Below the pieces are notes generated by a model. The model worked only from the letters and a program-made list of their open reading frames with translations, was not told the origin of the DNA and did no database searches. A stretch of 64,000 nucleotides of DNA from Solimonas sp041659605 (GTDB taxonomy: Bacteria; Pseudomonadota; Gammaproteobacteria; Nevskiales; Nevskiaceae): NCBI GenBank assembly GCA_041659605.1, contig JBAZXW010000014.1, positions 1 through 64,000 of the forward strand. The letters are read 5' to 3'. How positions within the stretch are numbered: position 1 is the first letter of the stretch; every line of letters begins with the position of its first letter. The translations under genes were made by a program, and so were the position numbers. Shown here one piece after another: positions 26,225 through 35,553 of the stretch.

Positions 26225-28051
26225 TCAGGCCACGACCTGCAGGCTCGCCAGCCGCGCGTACAACCCGCCCTGCTGCATCAGCTGCGCCGGGGTGCCGGTT
26301 TCGACGATGCGCCCCTGTTCCAGCACGACGATGCGGTCGGCGCGCTGGACCGTGGACAGGCGGTGGGCGATGACCAGCGTGGTGCGGTTCTTCATCGCCG
26401 CTTCGAGGCCGCGCTGGACCAGCGCCTCGCTTTCGGCATCGAGCGCGCTGGTGGCTTCGTCCAGGAGCAGCAGCGGCGGATTGCGCAGGATGGCGCGGGC
26501 GATGGCGATGCGCTGACGCTGGCCGCCGGACAGGCGCAGCCCGCGCTCGCCCAGAAAGGTCTTGTAGCCCTCTGGCAGGCGCGTGATGAACTCGTCAGCG
26601 AGCGCCGTGCGCGCCGCGGCCATCACTTCGGCATCGCTGGCCCTGGCGTTGCCGTAGCGGATGTTCTCCAGCGCGTCGGCGGAGAAGATCACGGCGTCCT
26701 GCGGCACGATGCCGATATGCGCACGCAGGTCGCCGGGATCAAGCCTGCGGACATCGACGCCGTTGAAACGGATGCTGCCGGCACCGACGTCGTAGAAGCG
26801 CAGCAGCAGCTGGAACAGTGTGGTCTTGCCGGCGCCGCTGGGACCGACCAGCGCCACCGTCTCGCCCTCGCGGATGTCGAGCGTGATGCCGTCGAGTGCC
26901 GCGGTCTGCGGACGCGACGGGTAGTGAAAACGGACATTCTCGAACTCGATCCGGGCCTGCCGCCCCCCCGATGACGTTTCCGGCAGCGCAGCGGGCTGCT
27001 CCGGCGCACGGATCGCCGGCACTGCAGCGAGCAGTTCCATGAGGCGCTCGGTGGCACCGGCTGCGCGCATGACGTCGCCCCAGACTTCGGCAATCACGCC
27101 GACGCCGCCGGCGGTGAATACCGCGTAGAGCACGAAGGACGTCAGTGTGCCCGCGCTCATGGTGCCGGCAATCACCGATTGCGCGCCCAGCCACAGCACG
27201 AAGACGATCGCCCCGAACACGCCGGCGATCACACCTGCCGTCATCCCCGCGCGCACGCGCGTGCGCCGGATCGCCGAGGCAAAGCTGTGTTCGACCGTGC
27301 GGTCGTAGCGCGCGGCTTCGTCGCCTTCTTTGGTGAAGGCCTGCACGGTCGGAATCGCGTTGAGAATCTCGCCGGCCACCGCCGAGGTGTCGGCGATGCG
27401 GTCCTGCGACTCGCGTGACAGGCGCTTGACGCTGCGGCCCACGGCGACCAGTGGCACGACGACCAGCAGCAGCAGCGCCACGGTGACCGCGAACAGCTTG
27501 AGGCTCGTCACCGCGAGCATCACCAGCCCGCCGGCGAACTGGAACGCGCTGCGCAGGCCCATCGAGATCGACGAGCCGACCACAGTCTGTACCAGCGTCG
27601 TGTCGGCAGTCAGCCGCGACAGCACCTCGCCGGTCTTGGTGATCTCGAAGTATTCCGGCGACTGCGCGAGCATGCTGCGATAGACCGCGCTGCGCAGATC
27701 CGCGGTCACGCGCTCGCCGATCCAGCTCACCCAGTAGAAGCGCCCGGCGACCATCGCCCCCCAGAACAGGGCAATGCCAAACAGCGCGAGGAAATGGTTG
27801 TGCACCTGCGCGTCGGCCGAGAAGCCGTGGTCGACCAGGTCACGCAGCGCCAGCGGCACCGCGAGCATCGCCACCGACCCCAGGCACAGCAGGATGAAGG
27901 CCAGCCCGATACGGCTGCGGTATGGACGCAGAAACGGCAGCAACCCGCGCAATGCCGCGAGCCGGCGCTTGGCCGGCGCGGGCATCGCGAGCGTGTCGAG
28001 GAGATCGGTGGAATCGTTGCCCGGCTCGGGCGGGGGCGTGGCGTCGTTCAT
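26225..28051 (-). CDS. ABC transporter, fused membrane and ATPase domains (MsbA/lipid-exporter type)
   Basis: A 608-residue half-transporter that works as a homodimer in the inner membrane. Residues 40-330 hold six transmembrane helices of the type I exporter fold. Residues 368-600 form the ATPase: Walker A GPSGAGKTT, Q-loop VPQDAVIF, signature LSGGQ, Walker B LLLLDEATSALD and switch His in IAHRLST. Candidates are lipid, multidrug or peptide export. It has no partner periplasmic gene. Confidence 0.92.
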   Translation of the reverse strand: MNDATPPPEPGNDSTDLLDTLAMPAPAKRRLAALRGLLPFLRPYRSRIGLAFILLCLGSVAMLAVPLALRDLVDHGFSADAQVHNHFLALFGIALFWGAMVAGRFYWVSWIGERVTADLRSAVYRSMLAQSPEYFEITKTGEVLSRLTADTTLVQTVVGSSISMGLRSAFQFAGGLVMLAVTSLKLFAVTVALLLLVVVPLVAVGRSVKRLSRESQDRIADTSAVAGEILNAIPTVQAFTKEGDEAARYDRTVEHSFASAIRRTRVRAGMTAGVIAGVFGAIVFVLWLGAQSVIAGTMSAGTLTSFVLYAVFTAGGVGVIAEVWGDVMRAAGATERLMELLAAVPAIRAPEQPAALPETSSGGRQARIEFENVRFHYPSRPQTAALDGITLDIREGETVALVGPSGAGKTTLFQLLLRFYDVGAGSIRFNGVDVRRLDPGDLRAHIGIVPQDAVIFSADALENIRYGNARASDAEVMAAARTALADEFITRLPEGYKTFLGERGLRLSGGQRQRIAIARAILRNPPLLLLDEATSALDAESEALVQRGLEAAMKNRTTLVIAHRLSTVQRADRIVVLEQGRIVETGTPAQLMQQGGLYARLASLQVVA

Positions 28052-28111
28052 ACGGTGCGGACGATAGCAGTCTGCACCGCAGGCTGCGGGCGCCGCCCCC
28101 CCGACATCTGC

Positions 28112-28516
28112 TCAGACTTCGGCGGTGGCGGGTTCCAGCGTCCGCTTCATCGCCGCGAGCCCCTGCTCGATCATGCCGGCGATCATCGGCGCCAGCTCGT
28201 GCGGCAGCAGGTCGGCGATCCACACGGCGCGGCAACCGCCGCCGTCGGCGAACACCTGCAGCGAGGCGTTGTGATGCGTCATGCGCGTGCCGACGACGGA
28301 CCAGGCCAGGCGGCGCGCGGCGTCGTCGAGATCGACGATCAACTCGCGCGCGACCATGCCGTTGGCGAAAGTGACGACGCGTGCGCCGTCTTCGAGCCGG
28401 GTGTCGGTGACGAAACCTGGCGCCAGACGCGTGTGGATGGCACCTATGTCGCGCACGGCGTCCCAGACCCGCGCCGGTGCCGCGTCGATGCAAACTTCAC
28501 GATGGATTGCGGCCAT
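28112..28516 (-). CDS. SRPBCC (START-like) family protein
   Basis: A 134-residue helix-grip protein of the polyketide cyclase/dehydrase type. It starts with IHREVCIDAAPARVWDAVRDIG, the standard first strand and helix, and ends with a long C-terminal helix (LAPMIAGMIEQGLAAMKRTLE) that closes the ligand cavity. The ligand is unknown. The upstream VOC gene ends three bases before its start, so the two are cotranscribed. Confidence 0.85.
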   Translation of the reverse strand: MAAIHREVCIDAAPARVWDAVRDIGAIHTRLAPGFVTDTRLEDGARVVTFANGMVARELIVDLDDAARRLAWSVVGTRMTHHNASLQVFADGGGCRAVWIADLLPHELAPMIAGMIEQGLAAMKRTLEPATAEV

Positions 28517-28519
28517 GGC

Positions 28520-28879
28520 TCACTCCGCCGCGAGGCACACGGCCTCGACGTTGTTGCCGTCCGGATCGATCAGGAACGCGGCGTAGTACGTCGGGCTGTA
28601 GTCGGCGCGCAAACTGGCGCCGCCGTTGTCGCGCCCGCCGGCTTTCAGGCCATCGCGATGAAAGCGGTCTACCGCGGCGCGGTTGCCGGCGTGGAAAGCC
28701 ACATGCGTTGCGGCGGGCTTGGTGTCCTTGGCCTCATACAGCCACAGGGCCGGCGCGTTCTGCGGCCCGAACCCCGTCCCGCCGGCGTCGGGCACATGCC
28801 CGAGCGGCGCAAGCGCCGCCTTGTAGAAGCGCGCGCTGGCGCCGAGATCCTTTACCTTCAAACCGATGTGGTCGTACAT
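28520..28879 (-). CDS. VOC family protein (glyoxalase I-like)
   Basis: A 119-residue VOC protein starting MYDHIGLKVKDLGASARFYKAAL and ending with the metal-ligand strand FLIDPDGNNVEAVC. His4, His62 or 59 in THVAFHAG and Glu near 112 fit metal ligands. It overlaps nothing and is three bases from the SRPBCC gene. It also neighbours an AraC regulator 31 bp upstream on the same strand, so the three may form one transcript. Confidence 0.85.
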   Translation of the reverse strand: MYDHIGLKVKDLGASARFYKAALAPLGHVPDAGGTGFGPQNAPALWLYEAKDTKPAATHVAFHAGNRAAVDRFHRDGLKAGGRDNGGASLRADYSPTYYAAFLIDPDGNNVEAVCLAAE

Positions 28880-28910
28880 CGCAAGTCTCCGTGTGAGTGG
28901 AGACCCGATG

Positions 28911-29759
28911 CTAGGCAGGCGCGGCGAGGCGTTCTTGGAAAATCTTGCGATCGCCGCGCGCGGCGCTCCGGAAGGCGCCGGGCGAAACGCCCGCGGCGCG
29001 ATGGAAGCTGCGCACGAAGTTGGAGAGGTCGTTGAAACCGACGTCGTAGGCGATGTCGGTGACCGCACGCGTGCCATCGTCGGCGAGCAGGCGCGCGGCG
29101 TGGCGCAGGCGCGAGCGCACGAGATACTGGTGCGGCGTCACGCCGAGCACCTTGGCGAACAGGCGCAGGAAGTGGAACACGCTCAGGCCGGCGGCGCCGG
29201 CCGCGGCGTCGAGGTCGATGTCCTCGTGCGCACACGTGTCCAGCCACAGCGCCGCTTCGACCGCGCGGCGACGATCGCGGGCGTGAACGGCCAGCGGCGC
29301 GCGTTTGCGCCCGGACTGCGCTTCGACGAAGCGCGCGGCGAGCAGCAGGCCGACTTCGTCGACGCCGATATCGCTGCCGCCGTCCGCAGCCGACTGCGCC
29401 AGCTCGCCGAGCACCATCAGCTCGGACAGCGGCGGCAGCGCGCCGGCGCGCCAGGTCTCGCGGCGAGGCCCGATCGTCTCGGCCAGTTCGGGTGCGAAGT
29501 GAAAGGACAGGCACTCGTCGCCGCAGACATGGTGATCGTGCGTGCACTGGTACTCGTCGCCGGGATGACCCACCAGCACCGAGCCGGCGACCAGCTCGAA
29601 CGAACGTCCGCGCGAACTGCAGCCGAAGCTGCCGCGGCGGACATAGGAAATGGAGTGGTCGCGGAACAGCTCGACGTAAGGCCGGTCGCCCGGCCCGGCG
29701 CTGCACCGGTAATCCAGCACCGAGAGCGCACCGCGCTGCAGGAGTGTCGTCGCTGGCAT
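28911..29759 (-). CDS. AraC-family transcriptional regulator (cupin N-terminus)
   Basis: A 282-residue activator. Residues 1-150 form a beta-rich sensor with Cys/His residues (CTHDHHVCGDECLSFHF, around 72-88) that could bind metal. Residues 170-275 form the double HTH (DLDAAAGAAGLSVFHFLRLF and VTDIAYDVGFNDLSNFVRSF). ATG 29759 is followed by the small VOC/SRPBCC genes, the likely targets. Confidence 0.88.
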   Translation of the reverse strand: MPATTLLQRGALSVLDYRCSAGPGDRPYVELFRDHSISYVRRGSFGCSSRGRSFELVAGSVLVGHPGDEYQCTHDHHVCGDECLSFHFAPELAETIGPRRETWRAGALPPLSELMVLGELAQSAADGGSDIGVDEVGLLLAARFVEAQSGRKRAPLAVHARDRRRAVEAALWLDTCAHEDIDLDAAAGAAGLSVFHFLRLFAKVLGVTPHQYLVRSRLRHAARLLADDGTRAVTDIAYDVGFNDLSNFVRSFHRAAGVSPGAFRSAARGDRKIFQERLAAPA

Positions 29760-29812
29760 GGCAACGAGGCTACGCGCGTGCGTGCGAGGGGACAAGCAGC
29801 CGCGCGGCGGCC

Positions 29813-31285
29813 TCAGTCCGCCGAAACCGTGCGCTGCGCCGCCCAGGCGCGCAGATAGGCCATCTTCTCGGCCATGACCACGGACAAGGGGCGCGTCGCC
29901 GCGAGTTCGCTGCGCACGCGGTCCGTCGTCAGCGCCTCGCCGCGCGCGTGCGCCGCGTACAGCGCAGAGACCACCGCCTGCTCGATCTCGGCGCCCGAGA
30001 ATCCGTCGCAGGCCTCGGCCAGCGCGGCGGTGTCGAACGTGGCCGGATCCTGGCCGCGCTTCTTCAGGTGAATCTCGAAAATTTTTGCGCGCGTCGGCGC
30101 CTTGGGCAGGTCGACGAAGAAGATTTCGTCGAAGCGCCCCTTGCGCAGCAGTTCCGGCGGCAGCGACTCGATATCGTTGGCGGTCGCGACCAGGAACACC
30201 TTGTCCTTGCGCTCGGCCATCCAGGTCAGCAGCGTGCCGAGAATGCGCTTGCCGGGGCCGCCGTCGTCGCCTTCGCTCGCCAGGCCTTTCTCGATCTCGT
30301 CGATCCACAGCACGCAGGGCGCCATCACCGCCGCGGTGCGCAGCGCGTCGCGCAGGTTGCGCTCGGTTTCGCCGTAGTACTTGTTGTAGAGCGTCGCGAA
30401 GTCGAGGCGGATCAGCGGCAGACCCCAGGCGCCGGCGACCGATTTCGCCGCGAGGCTCTTGCCGCCGCCCTGCACGCCGAGCAGCAGCAGGCCCTTGGGC
30501 GGATCGAGTCCCGGCGGCGCGGTGTCGGCGAGAAACACCGAACGGCGGTTCTCCAGCCACTGCTTGAGCGTGTCGAGGCCGGCAACGTCGGTGAGCTTCA
30601 CGCCGTTGAATTCGAAGCTGAGCACGCCACCCTGATCGAGCAGCTTGTACTTGGCGTCCATCACCGCCGGCAGGTCGCCGTCGTCGAGCACGCCGTCGTG
30701 GATCGCGGTGCGGATCAGGCGGCGTGCGTCGCTGCGGCTGATGCCGATCAGGTTGCGCACCAGCGCCTGGATCGCCGGCTGCGTCGCCTGCACGCGCTTT
30801 TGCCGCTGCGCGCCCCAGCTCGAGGCCTCCTCCTCGATCAGCGCCGTCAGCTCGTCGCGCGTCGGCAGCGCCAGCTCCAGGCGCGCGGCCGCGCTGCGCA
30901 GTTCCGCGGGCGTTTCCAGCGCCGGCGCGGCGATCGCGAGGGTATGCGGCACCGCCGTGTGGCGCGCGGCGATCTCGCGCAGCTGGCTGATCACGACGGC
31001 GTCCTGCAGGTAGCGGTGCAGGTCCTGGAGCAGAAACAGTCCCGGCGCGGACAGCGAGAGGATGTGGGCCAGCAGTTTCTGCGGCTCGATCAGCGTGCGC
31101 TGCGGGGCGAGCGCCTCGTCGATGCGCTGCAAACCGAAGGCGAGCGTCCAGCGCCATGCCGGCATGCCGGTGCGCCGCGACAACCGCAACAGCAGATCCT
31201 CGACGCGCCCGATCTCCACCGTCTCGATCAGGATCAGCGGCGTGCGGGTGTCGACCAGGAGTTCAAGATCCTTCAGCTCGCTCAT
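29813..31285 (-). CDS. AAA+ ATPase (Ycf46/FtsH-like ATPase domain, no protease)
   Basis: A 490-residue soluble AAA+ protein. Residues 1-210 form an N-terminal helical region similar to the cyanobacterial/bacterial Ycf46 family. Residues 225-470 hold the AAA module: Walker A GVQGGGKS (270-277), Walker B CVLWIDEIEKG (325-334), sensor VATAND and a C-terminal lid. There is no zinc protease motif. Start ATG 31285 (MSELKDLELL) was chosen because it is family-typical. It is divergent, 139 bp away, from the ABC/OmpA/TelA operon and may act on that complex as an ATP-driven remodeller (inference). Confidence 0.88.
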   Translation of the reverse strand: MSELKDLELLVDTRTPLILIETVEIGRVEDLLLRLSRRTGMPAWRWTLAFGLQRIDEALAPQRTLIEPQKLLAHILSLSAPGLFLLQDLHRYLQDAVVISQLREIAARHTAVPHTLAIAAPALETPAELRSAAARLELALPTRDELTALIEEEASSWGAQRQKRVQATQPAIQALVRNLIGISRSDARRLIRTAIHDGVLDDGDLPAVMDAKYKLLDQGGVLSFEFNGVKLTDVAGLDTLKQWLENRRSVFLADTAPPGLDPPKGLLLLGVQGGGKSLAAKSVAGAWGLPLIRLDFATLYNKYYGETERNLRDALRTAAVMAPCVLWIDEIEKGLASEGDDGGPGKRILGTLLTWMAERKDKVFLVATANDIESLPPELLRKGRFDEIFFVDLPKAPTRAKIFEIHLKKRGQDPATFDTAALAEACDGFSGAEIEQAVVSALYAAHARGEALTTDRVRSELAATRPLSVVMAEKMAYLRAWAAQRTVSAD

Positions 31286-31424
31286 GGGATCGCTCGATCG
31301 GCGCTCAGCCCGAGGATGTGACGTCGGACACGGATTGGGATGTGCAGGATAGCCGCACTTAGAATCGGCGGGCATACTGATACCGTCAAGCGGGTACCGG
31401 TCGTAGCCACCACGAGGATTGCGC

Positions 31425-33143
31425 ATGTCGCGTCGGATTCCGATGTTTGGTTTGCTCGCGGCGCTCACCGTCGCCGCTGCAGCGGTCGAGGCCGCGCCCC
31501 AATACGTGCCGTCGCCGCCGCTGCGCGAAGTGCTCGCCGCCGCCGCGGTCGGCGAAGTCGGCAGCGGCGTCGTGCAGGTGCCGATCATCACCTGGGGCGG
31601 CGACATCGCCACGATCTACGCCAACGGCAACCAGGCGCGCACCCGCGCCGGCAGTCTTGCCGCCGCGGAGGGTCTCGATCTCAATCTCGTCCGCGAGGAC
31701 GTATTCAGCAAGCAGGTGCAGGCCTACCTGGCCGGCAAGTCGCCCTATCTGCGCGGCACGATGGGCATGGTCAACATGGCCGCCGAGGTTCTGGGCAAGG
31801 ATCCGCGCACCAAGCCAGTCGTGATCTACCAGCTGACCTGGTCGGCGGGCGGCGATGCGCTCGTGGTGAAGTCCGGCATCGGCGCGGCACGCGATCTCAA
31901 GGGCAAGACCATCGCGCTGCAGGCCTACGGGCCGCACGTGGACTACATGACCAAGGTCCTGGCCGACGCCGGCCTGTCGGTTGACGACGTCAACATCCGC
32001 TGGGCTCCCGATCTGACCGGCACCGCCAACGCGCCGATGGCCGCCTTTCAGCAGAAGGACGTGGATGCCGCCTTCGTGATCATTCCGGACGCGCTGGTGC
32101 TGACGGCGGGCGGCAGCGTCGGCACCGGGGCCGAGGACTCGGTCAAGGGTGCGCGCATCCTGCTGTCGACGAAGACCGCGAACCGCGTCATCGCCGACGT
32201 CTATGCGGTCCGCAGCGACTATCTGCAGAAGAACCGGCGCAGCGTCGAGAGCTTCGTGCATGCGCTGATGCTGGGCGAGGAAAAGCTGCGCGACCTGGTG
32301 AAGAACAAGGCGGGCCGCGGCGCCGACTATCGCGCAACGTTTGCGGCCGCGGCCCAGCTGCTGCTGGACAGCAAGGACGCCGTGGCCGATGCCGAAGGCC
32401 TCTACGCCGACGCCGAGTTCGTCGGCCATGCCGGCAACGTCGACTTCTTCGAAAACGCCGCCTATCCGCGCAACCTGGCCGCGCTCAACGGCGAGATCCA
32501 GCGCAGCTTTGCCGGCATCGGCCTGATGAAGGGCAATGTCGCGCTCGCCGCCGCTGGCTGGGACTACGCCCGCCTGCGCCAGGGACTGAGCGCGGCGACG
32601 GTGGCGACCGGCCGCTTCGACGAGGGCCAGGTCGCGGCGGTTGTCGCGCGCAAGCAGCAGCAAGGCACGCTGGCCGAAGGCGAGCTGTTCTCGTTCGAGA
32701 TCTTTTTCCAGCCCAACCAGAACACCTTTTCGGCGGATCTCTACCAGGCCGATTTTGCGAAGGTGATCGATCTGGCGTCGACCTACGGCGGCGCGCTGAT
32801 CACGATCGAGGGCCACAGCGACCCGATGGGCTACCTGAAGGACAAGAAGGACGGCAAACCCGAGGTCGTGCTCACGCGCGTGAAACAGGCGGCCAAGAAC
32901 CTGAGCCTGTCGCGCTCGGTCGCGGTGCGCGACAACATCATCGCCTACGCGCGGCAGAAGGGCATCAGCCTCGACGAGAGCCAGTTCGCGGTTGTCGGCC
33001 ACGGCATCGCCAAGCCGCGCAACGGCGTCTGCGGCACGGAACCCTGTGCGCCGAAGACCGAACGCGAATGGCGCGACAACATGCGCGTGGAGTTCCGCAT
33101 CATCCAGGTCGAGGCTGAGTCCTCGGTATTCAAGCCGCTCTGA
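31425..33143 (+). CDS. Solute-binding protein fused to OmpA-like peptidoglycan-binding domain
   Basis: First gene of an eight-gene operon. The 572-residue product has a signal peptide (about 1-25). A type-2 periplasmic binding fold (NitT/SsuA/phosphate-like; residues 55-330, with 'IITWGGDIATIYANGN' and 'VKSGIGAARDLKGKTIALQ') is followed by a helical spacer. The C-terminal OmpA domain (about 415-560) has the EGHSDPMGY strand and LSLSRSVAVRDNI, matching the peptidoglycan-binding motif. It would hold a ligand-capture domain on the cell wall. ATG 31425 with GAGGA upstream is preferred to the TTG six bases earlier. Confidence 0.88.
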   Translation: MSRRIPMFGLLAALTVAAAAVEAAPQYVPSPPLREVLAAAAVGEVGSGVVQVPIITWGGDIATIYANGNQARTRAGSLAAAEGLDLNLVREDVFSKQVQAYLAGKSPYLRGTMGMVNMAAEVLGKDPRTKPVVIYQLTWSAGGDALVVKSGIGAARDLKGKTIALQAYGPHVDYMTKVLADAGLSVDDVNIRWAPDLTGTANAPMAAFQQKDVDAAFVIIPDALVLTAGGSVGTGAEDSVKGARILLSTKTANRVIADVYAVRSDYLQKNRRSVESFVHALMLGEEKLRDLVKNKAGRGADYRATFAAAAQLLLDSKDAVADAEGLYADAEFVGHAGNVDFFENAAYPRNLAALNGEIQRSFAGIGLMKGNVALAAAGWDYARLRQGLSAATVATGRFDEGQVAAVVARKQQQGTLAEGELFSFEIFFQPNQNTFSADLYQADFAKVIDLASTYGGALITIEGHSDPMGYLKDKKDGKPEVVLTRVKQAAKNLSLSRSVAVRDNIIAYARQKGISLDESQFAVVGHGIAKPRNGVCGTEPCAPKTEREWRDNMRVEFRIIQVEAESSVFKPL

Positions 33144-33158
33144 ACCGGGGAACGTGGC

Positions 33159-33977
33159 ATGGCCAGGAAACGCAGCAGTGGCGGCCTGATCTTCGTGATC
33201 GTTGCCGGCGGCGTGGCGATGTGGGGTCTGGACCAGTTCTTCGAGCAGTCGACATCCACCGGCCAAAGCCCGTCGACCGTGCCCGAAGCGGCGCCGGTCC
33301 CGCAATCCGTGACCGCAAGCGAGGCGTCAGGCGCAGCATCCGTCTGGCCACCGCTGGCGGATGAAGGCATCGTGCCGGCCGCCGACCTCGGCGCCAGCAA
33401 CTACTACATCGTGCTCGATGGCTCCGGCAGCATGCGACGCACGGGGTGCTCCGCCGACACGAACAAGATCACCGCGGCACTCGCGGCGCTCGAGCGCTTC
33501 GTCGGCACGGTGCCGGCCGACGCCAACCTCGGGCTCGCGGTGTTCGACGACAAGCACCTTTCGGAGCGCGTGCCGCTGGCAACGGGCAATCGTCCGGCCT
33601 TCCTGGCGGCGCTCAGGAACGTCGCCGTTGACGGCGGCACGCCGCTGCGCTCGGCGATCACGCTGGGATACGGACAGCTGACCACGCAGGCGCAGCGCCA
33701 GCTCGGCTACGGCGAGTACCACCTGGTCGTGGTCACCGACGGCAATCCGGATCCGAGCAGCGAGGATCCGACGTCGGTCGTCGAGGCGATTCTCACCGAG
33801 TCGCCCGTGGTGCTGCACACGATCGGCTTCTGCATCGGCACGAACCATGTTCTGAACCAGCCGGGCCGCAGCTACTACATGGCCGCCAACGATCCGTCGC
33901 AGCTGGACAGCGGCCTGTCCTCGGTCCTGGCCGAGTCACCGAGCTTCGACGTCGGCAGCTTCGAACAGACTCGATAG
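33159..33977 (+). CDS. Membrane-anchored VWA-domain protein
   Basis: A 272-residue protein with one N-terminal transmembrane helix (IFVIVAGGVAMWGL, about 10-24), a Pro/Ser-rich periplasmic linker, then a von Willebrand A domain with a complete MIDAS: DGSGSM (87-92), Thr in GGTPLRS and Asp in VVTDGNPDP. MIDAS metal sites typically mediate protein-protein contact. Two Cys (GC at 97, FC near 224) may pair. In the operon it follows the first SBP-OmpA gene by 15 bp. VWA proteins often partner with AAA+ ATPases; an AAA+ gene is divergent here. Confidence 0.9.
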   Translation: MARKRSSGGLIFVIVAGGVAMWGLDQFFEQSTSTGQSPSTVPEAAPVPQSVTASEASGAASVWPPLADEGIVPAADLGASNYYIVLDGSGSMRRTGCSADTNKITAALAALERFVGTVPADANLGLAVFDDKHLSERVPLATGNRPAFLAALRNVAVDGGTPLRSAITLGYGQLTTQAQRQLGYGEYHLVVVTDGNPDPSSEDPTSVVEAILTESPVVLHTIGFCIGTNHVLNQPGRSYYMAANDPSQLDSGLSSVLAESPSFDVGSFEQTR

Positions 33978-33990
33978 GAATTCGCGGCTC

Positions 33991-35298
33991 TTGTCCACCC
34001 ACGTCAAGGTTTTTGCGGGCATCATCGTCCTCGGTCTGGTCGCCATCGTCGGCGCCCGCTTCGCATTGCCGCAGCTGCGCGACGCGATGCAGCGCGCGAC
34101 CTCGGACGCGGCCGCGACGCAGGGCACGCTGCGTGTCGGCGTCGACAGCTGGGTCGGCTATTTCCCGCTGTGCTCGCCGGAGATGACGGGGCGCATGCGC
34201 CACGCCGGTTACGACCTGCGCTGCGAGGACGACAAGGCCGACTACCGCGCGCGCTTCCGGCGCCTCGCGGAAGGCGAGCTGGATTTTGCGGTGACAACGG
34301 TCGACGCCTATGTCCTGGGCGGCGCCGAACACGAATTTCCCGGCGCCATCGTCGCCGTGCTCGACCAGTCCAGCGGCGGCGACGCCATCGTCGCGCGCCG
34401 CGACAAGGTGGCGAGCCTGGACGCGCTCAAGCGCCGGACCGACGCGCGCATCGCCTACACGCCGGCGTCGCCGAGCGAGCACCTGCTCAAGTCCATCGCC
34501 ACCCATTTCGACCTGCCGCGGCTGAAGGCCCGCGGCGGTGCCTGGCGCGTCGAGGCCGACGGCTCGTCCGACGCGCTGCGCAAGCTGCAGGCGGGCGACG
34601 TCGACGTCGCCGTGCTGTGGGAACCGGACGTGTCACGCGCGCTGGCCGATCCGGCGTTCGTGAAACTGATCGGCACCGAGGACACCGACAAGCTGATCGT
34701 CGACGTCCTGCTGGCCTCGCGCCGGCTGATCCAGGAGCGGCCGCAGACCCTGGACACCTTGATCGACCAGTACTTCCAGACGCTGCACGACTACGGCGAG
34801 CAGCCCGAGCGCCTGCGCGCCGACCTGCGCAAGAGCGCGGGACTCGACGATGCGCAGATCGAGCCGATGCTGGCCGGCGTCGACTGGGCCACGCTCAACG
34901 AAAACGGCGCCGAGTGGTTCGGCGTGACGCCTTCCGGGCTGCCGGCCGAGGAAGGCTTGATCGAGGCAATCCGCGGCGCGCTCGACATCCTCGGCGCGGT
35001 CGGCGATCTGCCGGCCAATCCCCTGCCCGACCAGGATCCGTACCGCATCACCAACCGCGGCACGATCGCGCAGCTCTACCTGGCGCAGGCGGGAATTGCC
35101 GACGCCAGCGGCGCCGCGCAGACGGCGGGCAACGTGCTGGCGCGGCCGTTTCCGGCGCTCGACGATGCCGGCTGGAAACGCCTCAAGGAAGTCGGCACGC
35201 TGAAAGTCGAGCCGATCGGCTTCCAGCGCGCGACCGCCTATCTCGACGACGATGGCCGCGCGAGCCTGGACCGCATCGCCGAGCGCCTGCGCCGCTAA
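33991..35298 (+). CDS. Second solute-binding/OmpA protein, reading frame ended by in-frame TAA
   Basis: TTG 33991 starts a product with an N-terminal membrane anchor (VFAGIIVLGLVAIVGARFAL) and a type-2 solute-binding domain (GTLRVGVDSWVGYFPL; LRVEADGSSDALRKL; ELDFAVTTVDAY). It reaches the start of an OmpA domain (VEPIGFQRATAYLDDDGRA) and then meets TAA at 35296-35298 after RLRR. The next 84 codons in the same frame complete the OmpA domain (see the adjacent entry). The stop removes the peptidoglycan contact. A TAC-to-TAA change explains it. Confidence 0.85.
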   Translation: MSTHVKVFAGIIVLGLVAIVGARFALPQLRDAMQRATSDAAATQGTLRVGVDSWVGYFPLCSPEMTGRMRHAGYDLRCEDDKADYRARFRRLAEGELDFAVTTVDAYVLGGAEHEFPGAIVAVLDQSSGGDAIVARRDKVASLDALKRRTDARIAYTPASPSEHLLKSIATHFDLPRLKARGGAWRVEADGSSDALRKLQAGDVDVAVLWEPDVSRALADPAFVKLIGTEDTDKLIVDVLLASRRLIQERPQTLDTLIDQYFQTLHDYGEQPERLRADLRKSAGLDDAQIEPMLAGVDWATLNENGAEWFGVTPSGLPAEEGLIEAIRGALDILGAVGDLPANPLPDQDPYRITNRGTIAQLYLAQAGIADASGAAQTAGNVLARPFPALDDAGWKRLKEVGTLKVEPIGFQRATAYLDDDGRASLDRIAERLRR

Positions 35299-35553
35299 CA
35301 CAACTACCGCATCCTGGTCAAAGGGCACACCGGGCTCGGCGGCGACGCCGACGCCAACCTCGATCTTTCGCGCAGCCGCGCATCGGCGGTCGCCGAGTAC
35401 CTGCTCGACCGCTACAGCATGGATGCCGATCGCGTCCGCGCGCTCGGCTACGGCGGATCGGATCCGCTGCCGCGCGACGACGGCGAGAGCGACCGCGCCT
35501 ACGCCTACCGCCTGCCGCGGGTCGAAGTGTCGCTGCTCGCGGAGCCCTACTGA
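35299..35553 (+). pseudogene. In-frame OmpA C-terminal half separated by the TAA stop
   Basis: Directly after the TAA, the same frame continues HNYRILVKGHTGLGG, then ANLDLSRSRASAVAEYLL and RVRALGYGGSDPLP. These are the canonical strand, NxxLSxxRAxxV loop and final strand of OmpA-like domains. It ends at TGA 35551-35553, which overlaps the start of the next gene (TGATG). The intact homology and the preserved coupling show the stop is recent, or is read through, or is a base-call error. Confidence 0.85.

Noticed and set aside
28911..31157. Minus-strand frame running from the AAA+ gene region into the AraC gene as one protein
   Set aside because: Only its last 282 codons have AraC motifs. The earlier part is an out-of-frame reading of the AAA+ gene; a separate ATG at 29759 is the real start.
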